Shown piece after piece: positions 42,522-50,680 of a stretch of DNA of 64,000 bases; the stretch's first letter is position 1, and each line of letters begins with the position of its first letter. The stretch is from JAGNZR01 sp051646055 (GTDB lineage Bacteria; Fusobacteriota; Fusobacteriia; Fusobacteriales; Fusobacteriaceae). Below the pieces are notes generated by a model, which saw nothing but the letters and a program-made list of their open reading frames with translations, had not been told where the DNA came from and ran no database searches. A program made the position numbers and the translations under genes. Location: assembly GCA_051646055.1 (NCBI GenBank), contig JBOFCM010000189.1:1-64000 (forward strand), given 5' to 3'.

Positions 42522-44276
42522 ATGGAAATGTTAAAGGTTAATATAGATGGAATTGAACTTACAGTTCCTAGGGAGTCAACTATTTTAACTGCTGCAAAAT
42601 CAGCTGGTATAAATATTCCGTATCTCTGTTATATGAATATGGGGGGAGCTGACTTCAAAAACAACTGTGCATCTTGTAGAATTTGTGTTGTAGAAGTTGA
42701 GGGGAGAAGAAATCTTGCTCCAGCATGTGCTACTCCTATTTTTGAAGGAATGGTAGTTAGGACTAATACAATGAAAGTAATGGAGAAGAGAAAAACCATA
42801 TTGGAACTGCTACTTTCAGATCATCCTAAAGACTGTTTGGTTTGCTCGAAAAATGGAGAGTGCGAACTGCAAACTCTAGCTATGGATTTTGGAATCAGAG
42901 AAATTAAATATGCAGGTAAGGAATCGAGTTATAAAGTAGAAATTTCTCCATCTATAATAAGAGATGCTAGCAAATGTATCATGTGTAGAAGATGTGAGAC
43001 TATGTGTAACGAAATTCAGACGTGTGGAGTACTTTCAGGAATAGAGAGAGGGTTTGAGGCAGTTGTATCTACGGCTTTTGATCAAAATCTGGAGACAACA
43101 CCATGTACATACTGCGGGCAGTGTGTCGCTGTATGCCCAGTGGGAGCCCTACATGAGAATGACCATACATGGAAACTAGTGAAGGATCTTGCACACCCTA
43201 AAAAGAAAGTTATTGTCCAGGTGGCACCGGCAGTGAGGGTTGCTCTAGGAGAGGAATTTGGAATGGCTGGACAGGATGTTACAAAGAAAATGGTAACAGC
43301 CCTGAGAAAATTAGGTTTTGATGAAGTGTTTGATACAAACTTCGCAGCAGATCTTACAATTATGGAGGAAGCTTCAGAGTTTAAAGACAGACTTGAGAGA
43401 CATCTGGCAGGAGATAAAAGCGTAAAACTTCCTATTCTTACATCATGCTGTCCTGCATGGGTAAAATTTATTGAACATAATTTTGCAGACATGCTGGATA
43501 TTCCTTCTACTGCCAGATCTCCGCAGCAAATGTTTGGTTCGGTGGCGAAGAATATCTGGGCTAAAGAGCAGGGGATAGCTAGAGAAGATTTAGTATGTGT
43601 GTCTATAATGCCTTGTTTGGCTAAAAAATATGAAGCGGCTAGACCTGAATTTTCAACAGATGGGAACCCGGATGTAGATTATTCAGTTTCAACTAGAGAA
43701 CTTGCAAACCTTTTGAAGCAGGCTAATATCAATCTGGCTACTCTTGAGGATGGAGAGTTTGACAATCCTTTAGGATATTCAACGGGAGCTGCAGATATAT
43801 TCGGAAGAACTGGAGGAGTTATAGAAGCTGCAACTAGAACTGCTTATGAATGGGTAACAGGAGAAACACTTGAGAATGTGGATTTTCAACAACTTAGAGG
43901 CATGGATGCAGTGAGGGTTGCCGAGGTTCCCGTAGGAGGCCTTATTCTTAGAATAGGAATAGCTCACGGTCTTGGAGCTGCAAGGGAACTTCTGAATAAA
44001 GTTAGAAATAAAGAGATTGAACTCCATGCAATAGAGATAATGGCATGTAAAGGTGGATGTATCGGTGGTGGTGGACAGCCTTATCACCGTGGAAACTTTA
44101 GCATTATCCAAAAGAGATATGAGGTTCTTCAAGGAATAGATAATAAGAAAACAATAAGAAAATCTCATCTGAATCCATATGTGAAAGAATTATACGAGAA
44201 ACACCTGGGAAAACCACTAAGTCATGAAGCTCATCATCTGCTACATACTGAGTATTATCCTAAAAATAAAATTTAA
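42522..44276 (+). CDS. hydA: [FeFe]-hydrogenase catalytic subunit (HydA)
   Basis: A 584-residue [FeFe]-hydrogenase. From the N-terminus: a plant-type [2Fe-2S] domain (LCYMNMGG, NNCASCRICVVE, ACATP), a His-Cys3 cluster region (DHPKDCLVCSKNGECELQ), two [4Fe-4S] clusters (CIMCRRCETMC and CTYCGQCVAVCPVGA), then the H-cluster domain with L1 TSCCPAWVKF, L2 IMPCLAKKYEAARPE and L3 EIMACKGGCIGGGGQPYHRG. All H-cluster cysteines are present, so it should be active; the H-cluster maturases HydE/F/G are not in the window. It makes or uses H2 in the cytoplasm with HydB and HydC. GGAGG lies upstream of ATG 42522. Confidence 0.96.
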   Translation: MEMLKVNIDGIELTVPRESTILTAAKSAGINIPYLCYMNMGGADFKNNCASCRICVVEVEGRRNLAPACATPIFEGMVVRTNTMKVMEKRKTILELLLSDHPKDCLVCSKNGECELQTLAMDFGIREIKYAGKESSYKVEISPSIIRDASKCIMCRRCETMCNEIQTCGVLSGIERGFEAVVSTAFDQNLETTPCTYCGQCVAVCPVGALHENDHTWKLVKDLAHPKKKVIVQVAPAVRVALGEEFGMAGQDVTKKMVTALRKLGFDEVFDTNFAADLTIMEEASEFKDRLERHLAGDKSVKLPILTSCCPAWVKFIEHNFADMLDIPSTARSPQQMFGSVAKNIWAKEQGIAREDLVCVSIMPCLAKKYEAARPEFSTDGNPDVDYSVSTRELANLLKQANINLATLEDGEFDNPLGYSTGAADIFGRTGGVIEAATRTAYEWVTGETLENVDFQQLRGMDAVRVAEVPVGGLILRIGIAHGLGAARELLNKVRNKEIELHAIEIMACKGGCIGGGGQPYHRGNFSIIQKRYEVLQGIDNKKTIRKSHLNPYVKELYEKHLGKPLSHEAHHLLHTEYYPKNKI

Positions 44277-44279
44277 TCG

Positions 44280-44308
44280 AAAGGTGGCAGATTTTGCCAC
44301 CTTTTTTT
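44280..44308 (+). terminator. Terminator of the hydrogenase operon
   Basis: The arms 44280-44289 and 44295-44304 pair perfectly over 10 bases with a 5-base loop and a T7 tail. The T tail runs into the -35 box of the next promoter. Confidence 0.93.
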
Positions 44309-44335
44309 GACAAATAGAGGAATATAGTTTATAAT
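44307..44335 (+). promoter_or_regulatory. Consensus promoter of the M20 peptidase gene
   Basis: TTGACA at 44307-44312 and TATAAT at 44330-44335 with a 17-base spacer: both boxes are perfect consensus. The -35 overlaps the last bases of the preceding terminator. Confidence 0.9.
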
Positions 44336-44382
44336 AGTGAATGATAGAATTATGTGTATTTTATAAAAAAATGGAGGTAAAA

Positions 44383-45489
44383 ATGGTTAATGAATCTAGA
44401 TTAATACAAAACTTTTTAGATATGGTAAAAATATCGTCACCTTCTCTAAAAGAGAGAAATATAGCTGATTATCTTATAAAGGTTTTAACAGAAATGGGAT
44501 TAGAAGTACATGAAGATAATGCAGGGGAGTCGTTCAATGGTAATGCTGGTAATATTGTAGCAATACTGAGAGCTCCTGGAAAGAAAAAAGTTCTTTTCAG
44601 TTCACACATGGATACAGTTGTACCTTGTGATGTTATAAATCCTATAGTTGAAGATGGAATTATAAAAACAGATGGAACATCGGTTCTTGGTGGAGATGAC
44701 AAAGCAGGAATAGCTGCAATTATCGAAATGATAAAAATGATACAGGAAACGGGAGTAGATCACCCAGAGATAATAGCTGTATTTTCAATAGCAGAAGAAA
44801 TTGGACTTTTAGGAGCACAGAAGTTTGATTTAGACAAATACAGACCTGACCTAGCTTTCATAATTGATTCAGGAGGAGCTCCAGGAACAGCTGTAATCCA
44901 GACTCCTTATGCAGCTAAGGGAAAAATAGAGATTATCGGTAAAACTGCCCATGCAGGACTTGCACCAGAATTAGGAATAAATGCTCTAACTGTTGCAGCT
45001 CACGCAATAACTAAAATAAAACTTGGTAGAATAGATGCAGAAACAACTTCAAATATAGGGGTTGTAAATGGAGGACAGGCTGTAAATATAGTTATGCCAG
45101 AAGTTTCTATGATGTACGAGGCAAGAAGTTTCTCTGGAGAAAAGCTAGATTCAATACTTAAAGAGACTATGGATATATTCGAGGAAACAGCAAAAAGCTT
45201 TGGAGCAGGATTTAAGAGCAGCGTAGTAAAAGGTTATGATGGATACAGACTTGCAGAAGATTCTGAAATAATGGGAATATTCTCTTCAGCTTGTGAAAAG
45301 GCAGGAGTTGTATGTAAAGCAGTTTCATCTGGAGGGGGATGTGATGCTAATATCTACTCTGGAAAAGGAATAGTTTCTCTGAATATGGGAATTGGAATGA
45401 GCAAAGTTCATACAACAGAAGAGTTCATAAAAATTGAGGATATGGTAAATTGCACAAAACTTATCTATGAGATAGCCAAAGGAATATAA
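44383..45489 (+). CDS. M20-family peptidase, peptidase T-like
   Basis: A 368-residue zinc-dependent exopeptidase of the M20 (PepT-like, TIGR01883-type) family. Metal-site motifs: LFSSHMDTVVPC, TSVLGGDDKAGIAAI, FSIAEEIGLLGAQ with the catalytic acid Glu-Glu, and FIIDSGGAPG; HAGLAPELGINAL is the dimerisation-domain start. It probably trims small peptides in the cytoplasm, fitting an amino-acid-fermenting lifestyle. I choose ATG 44383, spaced 4 bases from GGAGGT at 44373-44378; the upstream in-frame ATG 44341 is only 6 bases after the -10 box and cannot be used from this promoter in the usual way. Confidence 0.88.
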   Translation: MVNESRLIQNFLDMVKISSPSLKERNIADYLIKVLTEMGLEVHEDNAGESFNGNAGNIVAILRAPGKKKVLFSSHMDTVVPCDVINPIVEDGIIKTDGTSVLGGDDKAGIAAIIEMIKMIQETGVDHPEIIAVFSIAEEIGLLGAQKFDLDKYRPDLAFIIDSGGAPGTAVIQTPYAAKGKIEIIGKTAHAGLAPELGINALTVAAHAITKIKLGRIDAETTSNIGVVNGGQAVNIVMPEVSMMYEARSFSGEKLDSILKETMDIFEETAKSFGAGFKSSVVKGYDGYRLAEDSEIMGIFSSACEKAGVVCKAVSSGGGCDANIYSGKGIVSLNMGIGMSKVHTTEEFIKIEDMVNCTKLIYEIAKGI

Positions 45490-45492
45490 TTC

Positions 45493-46281
45493 ATGTTATC
45501 AAAATTTAAGAAAGGCAGTAACAGAAAACTACTAATACTTGTATTAGTAGTTTTATTGCTACTTAGTCTAAAACAAAAAATATCCTATTTGGGAAACTTT
45601 GTGGACAGAGTTTTCTACCCTTTTCAAAGTAGAATTTTTCTTTTGGAAGATGGCTTCCATAGGATTTACTCAGAGATAAAATCCTATCCTAAAATAGCTG
45701 AAAAAATGAATGACCTTAGAAGAGAGAACACACTTCTTTCGATAGAAAATTCACAAAACAGATTTCTCAAAGAGGAAAATGAGAGATTGAAAGAGCTTCT
45801 TGAAATGAAAAAATCCAATTTCCAGATAAAAATAGCGACAGTGGGATTTAGATCTATAAATGATTTAACAGACAATTTTCATATAAATTTAGGTTCAAGA
45901 GACGGAATAAATGAAAATATGTATGCGGTCTATGAAAACAACCTCATAGGAAGAGTAATAGAGGTATACGGAAATCATAGTAAAGTTAGGATGATAACAA
46001 GCAATAAATTGAGGATAAGTGCGGTGACGCAGGAAAACATGCTGGGAGTTATAAGTGGAGATGAGGGAGAAAACGGTAACCTTGTATTCAATTCAACGCT
46101 TATAAAAGATGATGTGAAAGTTGGTGATACAATCTTTACCTCAGGAATAAGTGATGTATACTCCAAGGGAATAAAAATTGGAACTGTAACAGAGAAAGGA
46201 CAGGAACAGGGAGAATATATCGTTGATCCTCAAATGGAGATAATAAAACTTAGAGAAGTTGTCCTTATAGAAAAGGAGTAA
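45493..46281 (+). CDS. mreC: Rod-shape protein MreC
   Basis: A 262-residue bitopic protein. One N-terminal membrane segment (about residues 12-27), then a coiled coil (residues about 65-100: EKMNDLRRENTLLSIENSQN), then the MreC beta-domain (ATVGFRSINDLTDNFHINLG, NNLIGRVIEVYGNHSKVRMI). It organises the elongation machinery with MreB, MreD, PBP2 and RodA, none of which are in this window. A 14-base perfect inverted repeat lies in its first codons. It starts 3 bases after the peptidase stop, so it belongs to that operon. Confidence 0.9.
   Translation: MLSKFKKGSNRKLLILVLVVLLLLSLKQKISYLGNFVDRVFYPFQSRIFLLEDGFHRIYSEIKSYPKIAEKMNDLRRENTLLSIENSQNRFLKEENERLKELLEMKKSNFQIKIATVGFRSINDLTDNFHINLGSRDGINENMYAVYENNLIGRVIEVYGNHSKVRMITSNKLRISAVTQENMLGVISGDEGENGNLVFNSTLIKDDVKVGDTIFTSGISDVYSKGIKIGTVTEKGQEQGEYIVDPQMEIIKLREVVLIEKE
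45525..45554. repeat. Perfect 14-base inverted repeat inside the start of mreC
   Basis: 45525-45538 pairs perfectly with 45541-45554 around a 2-base centre; the right arm ends in four T. It lies within codons for the MreC membrane anchor, about 35 bases after the start codon. In RNA it would be a strong hairpin, possibly hiding or attenuating translation; in DNA it could extrude as a cruciform. Confidence 0.75.
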
Positions 46282-46284
46282 ATT

Positions 46285-46863
46285 TTGAAAAAAATAATAT
46301 CTGCAATATTTATGGTGTTTTATTTTGTAATATCTGCCAAGGAAAATCCTCTTCACACCTTAAACAATATATCTTTTCAGGTGAAAGAGTCAACGACTTT
46401 AGATGGTGGAAAGAGAGAACTTACTTATGAAATTCTTATGGAATTTCCTGATAAAATGAAGAAAACACTGATTTCTCCAGAAATAAATAGAGGAGAGATA
46501 TATCTATATAGTCATGGAGAAAAAACTGTTTATCTTCCATTTTTTAATCAGATAGAAAAAAGTGAAATTTCTCCAGAAGAGAATAGAGTTTTGGAATTTA
46601 TAAAAACTCTTATGGAGCTGGAAAAAAACAATAGGGATTTTAAAGAGAACTATTACAAAAATCTAAATCAGAAAATAAAGATGAATTCAGGAGAAGTGAT
46701 AGAGATAAAAAGCAGAAAAGAGAGTGACGGATATTTTTTACCTAATGAAATAGAGGTTTTCTCAGAAGATATTAAAATATCTGCTTTGAAATTAAGCAAC
46801 TTTAAAAGTAATATCCCTATTAGAGAGGATGAATTTAAGATAAAAAATGAAAATAGTAAGTAG
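46285..46863 (+). CDS. LolA-like exported protein (outer-membrane lipoprotein-sorting type)
   Basis: A 192-residue protein with a signal peptide (KIISAIFMVFYFVISA) and a body of alternating strands: FQVKESTTLDGGKRELTYEI, MKKTLISPEINRGEIYLYSH and KTVYLPFFNQIEKSE are typical of the LolA/outer-membrane-lipoprotein-sorting superfamily. The match is by pattern rather than a strict motif, so I leave the symbol blank. Start TTG 46285 with AAAGGAG 6 bases upstream; no better ATG is near. It overlaps recO by 17 bases. Confidence 0.7.
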   Translation: MKKIISAIFMVFYFVISAKENPLHTLNNISFQVKESTTLDGGKRELTYEILMEFPDKMKKTLISPEINRGEIYLYSHGEKTVYLPFFNQIEKSEISPEENRVLEFIKTLMELEKNNRDFKENYYKNLNQKIKMNSGEVIEIKSRKESDGYFLPNEIEVFSEDIKISALKLSNFKSNIPIREDEFKIKNENSK

Positions 46864-47527
46864 TGAAGGTATAATAATAGATAGGTACAATACAAATGAA
46901 GCAGATCTGATGGTAACTATTTTTTCAGAGTCTTTTGGAAAAATAAAAACACTTCTTAAAGGAGTTAGAAAAAGTAAGAAGAGAGAACAGGCGGCCTTGG
47001 ATGTACTAGTAAAATCAAAATTTATTTTGATAAAAAAAGAGGAATATTATACAGTATCTAAATTTGAACTGCTGGATAATTTTGAGGCAATAAAAAAAAA
47101 TCTTTCTAAAATATATATAACTATGTATGTTTTAGAAATTCTAAACAGGAGTATGCTTGAAGGTGAAAGAGATAGAAAAATTTATAGGTTAACTATAAAA
47201 ACTTTGGAATATCTAGAAAAAGAAAATGTTTTCTGGAGGGAAGCTCTCTGTATATCTTATTTTCTTTTTAAAGTAGTTGAGCATATGGGACTTTTGGATT
47301 TAAACCACAGAAAATTTTTCCAAAACTTGGAAGAAAAAACCTCTGTTGGGCAAGAATTAATAAATAATATATTCTCAGATAAGATGAGAGAAAACATTAA
47401 AATTTTAGAAGAACTAGAAGATAGTGAAGCTGAGAAAGAAGTTTTTCAATTTATATATGATATAGAAAAATATATAAATGAACAGGCAGATATTGGACTA
47501 AATTTGAAAAAATACTTATTGGGGTGA
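46847..47527 (+). CDS. recO: DNA repair protein RecO
   Basis: A 226-residue RecO. The N-terminal OB-fold part (SSEGIIIDRYNTNEADLMVT, FSESFGKIKTLLKGVRKSKK) is the family start and binds DNA and SSB; the C-terminal part is helical. RecO loads RecA on single-stranded DNA with RecR. The zinc cysteines of some RecO proteins are absent here. It begins inside the LolA-like gene and overlaps the next gene's region by 4 bases at GTG 47524, depending on the start chosen. Confidence 0.88.
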   Translation: MKIVSSEGIIIDRYNTNEADLMVTIFSESFGKIKTLLKGVRKSKKREQAALDVLVKSKFILIKKEEYYTVSKFELLDNFEAIKKNLSKIYITMYVLEILNRSMLEGERDRKIYRLTIKTLEYLEKENVFWREALCISYFLFKVVEHMGLLDLNHRKFFQNLEEKTSVGQELINNIFSDKMRENIKILEELEDSEAEKEVFQFIYDIEKYINEQADIGLNLKKYLLG

Positions 47528-47532
47528 TTTTT

Positions 47533-48000
47533 TTGCAGATTGTAAAGATAACGGATTATTTAGAAGAGAGCTTAATTAACTTGGAGTTAAATTGTAAAAA
47601 TAAAGAGGAAGCTCTAAGAGAATTGAGTGGACTGATTGGAAAATCAGAAAAAGTTATAGATAAAAAAGAGTTATACAATGCACTTGTAGAGAGGGAGAAA
47701 ATAGGAAGTACCGGAATCGGGAAAGGTGTTGCTATTCCCCATGCAAAAACAGAGGCAGCTTCAGAACTGATAATAGCTTTTGGAAAGAATAGAGAAAAGG
47801 TAGAATTTGACTCTTTGGATGGAGAAGGAGCTAATCTCTTCTTTGTTTTTGCATCCCCAGTGAAGGATAGTCATATATATCTTAAAGTTTTAGCTAGAAT
47901 TTCAAGATTGATAAGAGAGGAAAAATTCAGAGAAAAACTTATAACTTGCAAATCGTCCCAAGAGGTTATAGAGGCTATAAAAGAGGAGGAGGGGTTATAA
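47533..48000 (+). CDS. ptsN: PTS EIIA component (PtsN/fructose type)
   Basis: A 155-residue EIIA domain of the mannitol/fructose/Ntr class. The phospho-accepting histidine is His70 in GIGKGVAIPHAKTEA, preceded by ALVEREKIGSTG. No EIIB or EIIC genes are adjacent, so a regulatory EIIA-Ntr role is more likely than sugar import. I choose TTG 47533, 6 bases after GGGGTGA; GTG 47524 would lie inside the recO stop and within that binding site. The stop TAA 47998-48000 overlaps the nrdR ATG. Confidence 0.8.
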   Translation: MQIVKITDYLEESLINLELNCKNKEEALRELSGLIGKSEKVIDKKELYNALVEREKIGSTGIGKGVAIPHAKTEAASELIIAFGKNREKVEFDSLDGEGANLFFVFASPVKDSHIYLKVLARISRLIREEKFREKLITCKSSQEVIEAIKEEEGL

Positions 48001-48455
48001 TGAAGTGCCCTTTCTGTGGAAACGAGGATACAAAAGTTATAGATAGTAGAGCTTATTTGGATGGGAACAGCATAAAAAGAAGAAGAGAGTGCCCTAGATG
48101 CGATAAACGTTTTACAACATATGAAAAAATAGAGGAAACCCCTCTTTATGTTATAAAACGATCTGGAGGAAGAGAGATATTCAACAGAGAAAAAGTTTTT
48201 AGAGGACTTATGCTAGCTACGATAAAAAGGGATGTAGCCATTGCCCAATTGGAAAAACTTGTCTCTGAAGTAGAACAGGTTATAAGGTCTAATATGAATC
48301 ACGAGATAAAAAGTAGTGAATTAGGAGATCTTATTTTAAAAAAACTTGTGGAAATAGATGAAGTTGCTTATGTGAGATTCGCCTCTGTATACAAAGATTT
48401 CCAAGATATAAGATCATTTGTGGAGATAGTAGAGCAGGTAAAAAAAGGGAGATAA
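48000..48455 (+). CDS. nrdR: Transcriptional repressor NrdR
   Basis: A 151-residue protein. The zinc ribbon is Cys3-Cys6 (CPFCG) and Cys31-Cys34 (CPRCDKRF), with the DNA-binding SIKRRRECPRC. Residues about 50-140 form the ATP-cone (YVIKRSGGREIFNREKVFRG), which senses ATP/dATP. NrdR represses ribonucleotide reductase genes; none are in this window. Start ATG 48000 overlaps the ptsN stop (TAATG), with AGGAGGAGGGG upstream. An upstream in-frame ATG is too far. Confidence 0.95.
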   Translation: MKCPFCGNEDTKVIDSRAYLDGNSIKRRRECPRCDKRFTTYEKIEETPLYVIKRSGGREIFNREKVFRGLMLATIKRDVAIAQLEKLVSEVEQVIRSNMNHEIKSSELGDLILKKLVEIDEVAYVRFASVYKDFQDIRSFVEIVEQVKKGR

Positions 48456-48905
48456 ATGAAAAAAGTTTTGGTTATAAATGGAGCGAACCTGAATTTTTTA
48501 GGGATAAGGGAAAAAAATATTTATGGGAGTAAGACGCTTCAAGAGATAAATGATAGACTGAAAAAATATGTGGAAGTTGGAAAAATCCATATAGAATTTT
48601 TTCAGTCCAACTATGAAGGGGCGATAGTTGAGAGAATACATGAAGCTTACGGAAATATGGATTATATAATAATAAACCCTGGAGCTTTTACACATTATAG
48701 TATAGCAATAAGAGATGCCTTACTGGCAGTTGAAATTCCATCTATAGAAGTTCATCTTTCTAACATATATAGAAGAGAAGAGTTTAGACACAAGTCTCTC
48801 ATATCTGATATTGCTATAGGAACAATATGTGGCTTTGGTGAAGAGGGATATATAATGGCCTTAGACTATATAAAAAAGAGAGAAAGCGAGGAAATAACTA
48901 AATGA
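48456..48905 (+). CDS. aroQ: Type II 3-dehydroquinate dehydratase
   Basis: A 149-residue dodecameric enzyme of the shikimate pathway. VLVINGANLNFLGIREKNIYG is the N-terminal active-site block (NGPNLN is usual, here NGANLN), then FFQSNYEGAIVERIHEA, IINPGAFTHYSIAIRDAL and VHLSNIYRREEFRHKS. The lid Arg and Tyr are in REKNIYG. It starts directly after nrdR with no gap and overlaps fmt by 4 bases (ATGA). Other aro genes are absent here. Confidence 0.93.
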   Translation: MKKVLVINGANLNFLGIREKNIYGSKTLQEINDRLKKYVEVGKIHIEFFQSNYEGAIVERIHEAYGNMDYIIINPGAFTHYSIAIRDALLAVEIPSIEVHLSNIYRREEFRHKSLISDIAIGTICGFGEEGYIMALDYIKKRESEEITK

Positions 48906-49834
48906 ATATAATATTTATGGGAACCCCTGAATTTGCAGTTCCTTCACTTAAAGCACTGCACGAAAAATATGGAGTTAAAGCTGTATTTACCAAGGTGGAC
49001 AAACCCAATGCAAGGGGGAAAAAAATAAATTTTACCCCTGTCAAGGAGTTTGCACTTAATAATGAGATTGCTGTTTATCAGCCTAATAGCGTAAAAACAG
49101 AGGAAACAATAGAGATAATAAGGGGACTTGAACCCGATTTGATAGTTGTTGTGGCCTATGGAAAAATAATCCCGCAGGAGATAATAGACATTCCTAAATA
49201 TGGAATAATAAATGTTCATTCATCGATACTTCCAAAATTTAGAGGAGCTGCTCCTATCAATGCAGCTATTGTGGCAGGAGACAAGGAAACAGGCGTTACA
49301 ATTATGGATATAGAATTGGAACTTGATGCAGGAGATATAATTGAGATAAAAAAGACTCCGATTTATGACGAAGATAATTTTATAACTCTACATGACAGAT
49401 TAAAGGAGATAGGGGCTGAGGCTCTTATGGAGGCTGTAGAAAAAATATTTAATGGAACTGCAGTCAGAACTGAGCAAAAACATAGTGAAGCAACTTTTGT
49501 CAAACCTTTTAAAAAAGAGGATTGCCATATCAATTGGAACCAGGAAAGTCAAAAAGTTTATGATTTTATCCGTGGAATGTCTCCTTTTCCCAGTGTTTAC
49601 TCCTTTGTTGAAGGTAAATTATTAAAAGTAATTGAAACTGAAAAACATAATCAGGTTTACCCGGGTAAAGCTCCAGGTGAAATAGTAGACGTTATAAAAA
49701 ATAGAGGATTTGTTATTGCGACAAAGGACTCTTCTTTAATTTTGAAAAAATTGAAGCCGGAAAATAAAGGGATTATAACTGGAGCCGACAGTATAAACGG
49801 AAAGCAATTGAAAATAGGTGATATACTTCAATGA
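48902..49834 (+). CDS. fmt: Methionyl-tRNA formyltransferase
   Basis: A 310-residue enzyme that formylates Met-tRNAfMet using 10-formyl-THF. IIFMGTPEFAVPSLKAL opens the Rossmann core, VNVHSSILPKFRGAAPIN-type NVHSSILPKFRGAAPIN carries the catalytic Asn-His region, and GVTIMDIELELDAGDI follows. The C-terminal OB-like tRNA domain (WNQESQKVYDFIRGMSPFPS) is complete. Directly followed by folD (4-base overlap), which makes its cofactor. Confidence 0.95.
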   Translation: MNIIFMGTPEFAVPSLKALHEKYGVKAVFTKVDKPNARGKKINFTPVKEFALNNEIAVYQPNSVKTEETIEIIRGLEPDLIVVVAYGKIIPQEIIDIPKYGIINVHSSILPKFRGAAPINAAIVAGDKETGVTIMDIELELDAGDIIEIKKTPIYDEDNFITLHDRLKEIGAEALMEAVEKIFNGTAVRTEQKHSEATFVKPFKKEDCHINWNQESQKVYDFIRGMSPFPSVYSFVEGKLLKVIETEKHNQVYPGKAPGEIVDVIKNRGFVIATKDSSLILKKLKPENKGIITGADSINGKQLKIGDILQ

Positions 49835-50676
49835 TATTAGATGGAAAAAAATTATCCTCTGAAATCAGAGAGGAAATCAGAGAAGAAATCAAAATTATTT
49901 ATGAAAAAACTGGTCAAAAACCTGGTTTAGCTGTTATAATAGTTGGAGAAAATCCAGCTTCTAAAGTTTATGTGAATTCTAAAATAAAAACTTGCACGGA
50001 ATTAGGAATGATTAGCAGACTTCATCAACTAAGTGAAGATGTAGAAGAAAGTGAAATTTTAGATGCTATAAAAAAATTAAATGAGGATGAGGAGATTGAT
50101 GGTATTCTTGTTCAACTTCCTCTACCACCAAAATTTAAAGAAGCTAATATTATAGAGGCGATTTCTTCGAAAAAAGATGTGGACTGTTTTACTCATGAAA
50201 ATATAGGTAAATTATTTCTAAATGATAAAAATTCTTTAAAACCATGTACTCCTCAAGGAATTATAGAACTTTTAAAGAAATATGAAATAGAGTTTTTAGG
50301 AAAAAAAGTAGTGATAATAGGAAGAAGTAATATTGTAGGAAAACCATTGGCACTTATGTTTATAAATAGAGGGGCAACAGTCACAGTTTGTAATAGCCAT
50401 ACCCAAAACTTGGGGGAGATTACAAAAGAAGCTGACATATTAATTTCAGCAGTGGGAAAAGCTAAATTTATAACATCAGAAATGGTAAAATCAGGGGCAG
50501 TAGTTGTAGATGTGGGGATTAATAGAGTGGAAGGAAAACTGGTAGGGGATGTGGATTTTGAAAATGTATGTAAAAAAACATCCCATATAACACCTGTTCC
50601 TGGAGGTGTGGGACCCATGACAATTGCTAGACTCATGAAAAACACACTGGAAGCTTTTAAAAATAATAGGGGATGA
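49831..50676 (+). CDS. folD: Bifunctional methylene-THF dehydrogenase/cyclohydrolase
   Basis: A 281-residue FolD. VNSKIKTCTELGM carries the catalytic Lys (KxxxK region), DGILVQLPLPP the substrate site, VDCFTHENIGKLF and PCTPQGIIELL follow, and the NADP loop is VVIIGRSNIVGKPLALMF; the end is the signature TPVPGGVGPMTIARLM. It interconverts methylene-THF and formyl-THF, supplying fmt. It overlaps fmt by 4 bases and precedes accB by 4 bases. Confidence 0.95.
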   Translation: MILDGKKLSSEIREEIREEIKIIYEKTGQKPGLAVIIVGENPASKVYVNSKIKTCTELGMISRLHQLSEDVEESEILDAIKKLNEDEEIDGILVQLPLPPKFKEANIIEAISSKKDVDCFTHENIGKLFLNDKNSLKPCTPQGIIELLKKYEIEFLGKKVVIIGRSNIVGKPLALMFINRGATVTVCNSHTQNLGEITKEADILISAVGKAKFITSEMVKSGAVVVDVGINRVEGKLVGDVDFENVCKKTSHITPVPGGVGPMTIARLMKNTLEAFKNNRG

Positions 50677-50680
50677 TAAA

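Noticed and set aside
44341..44382. Earlier start of the M20 peptidase at ATG 44341
   Set aside because: It falls almost at the expected transcription start and lacks a binding site; GGAGGT precedes ATG 44383.
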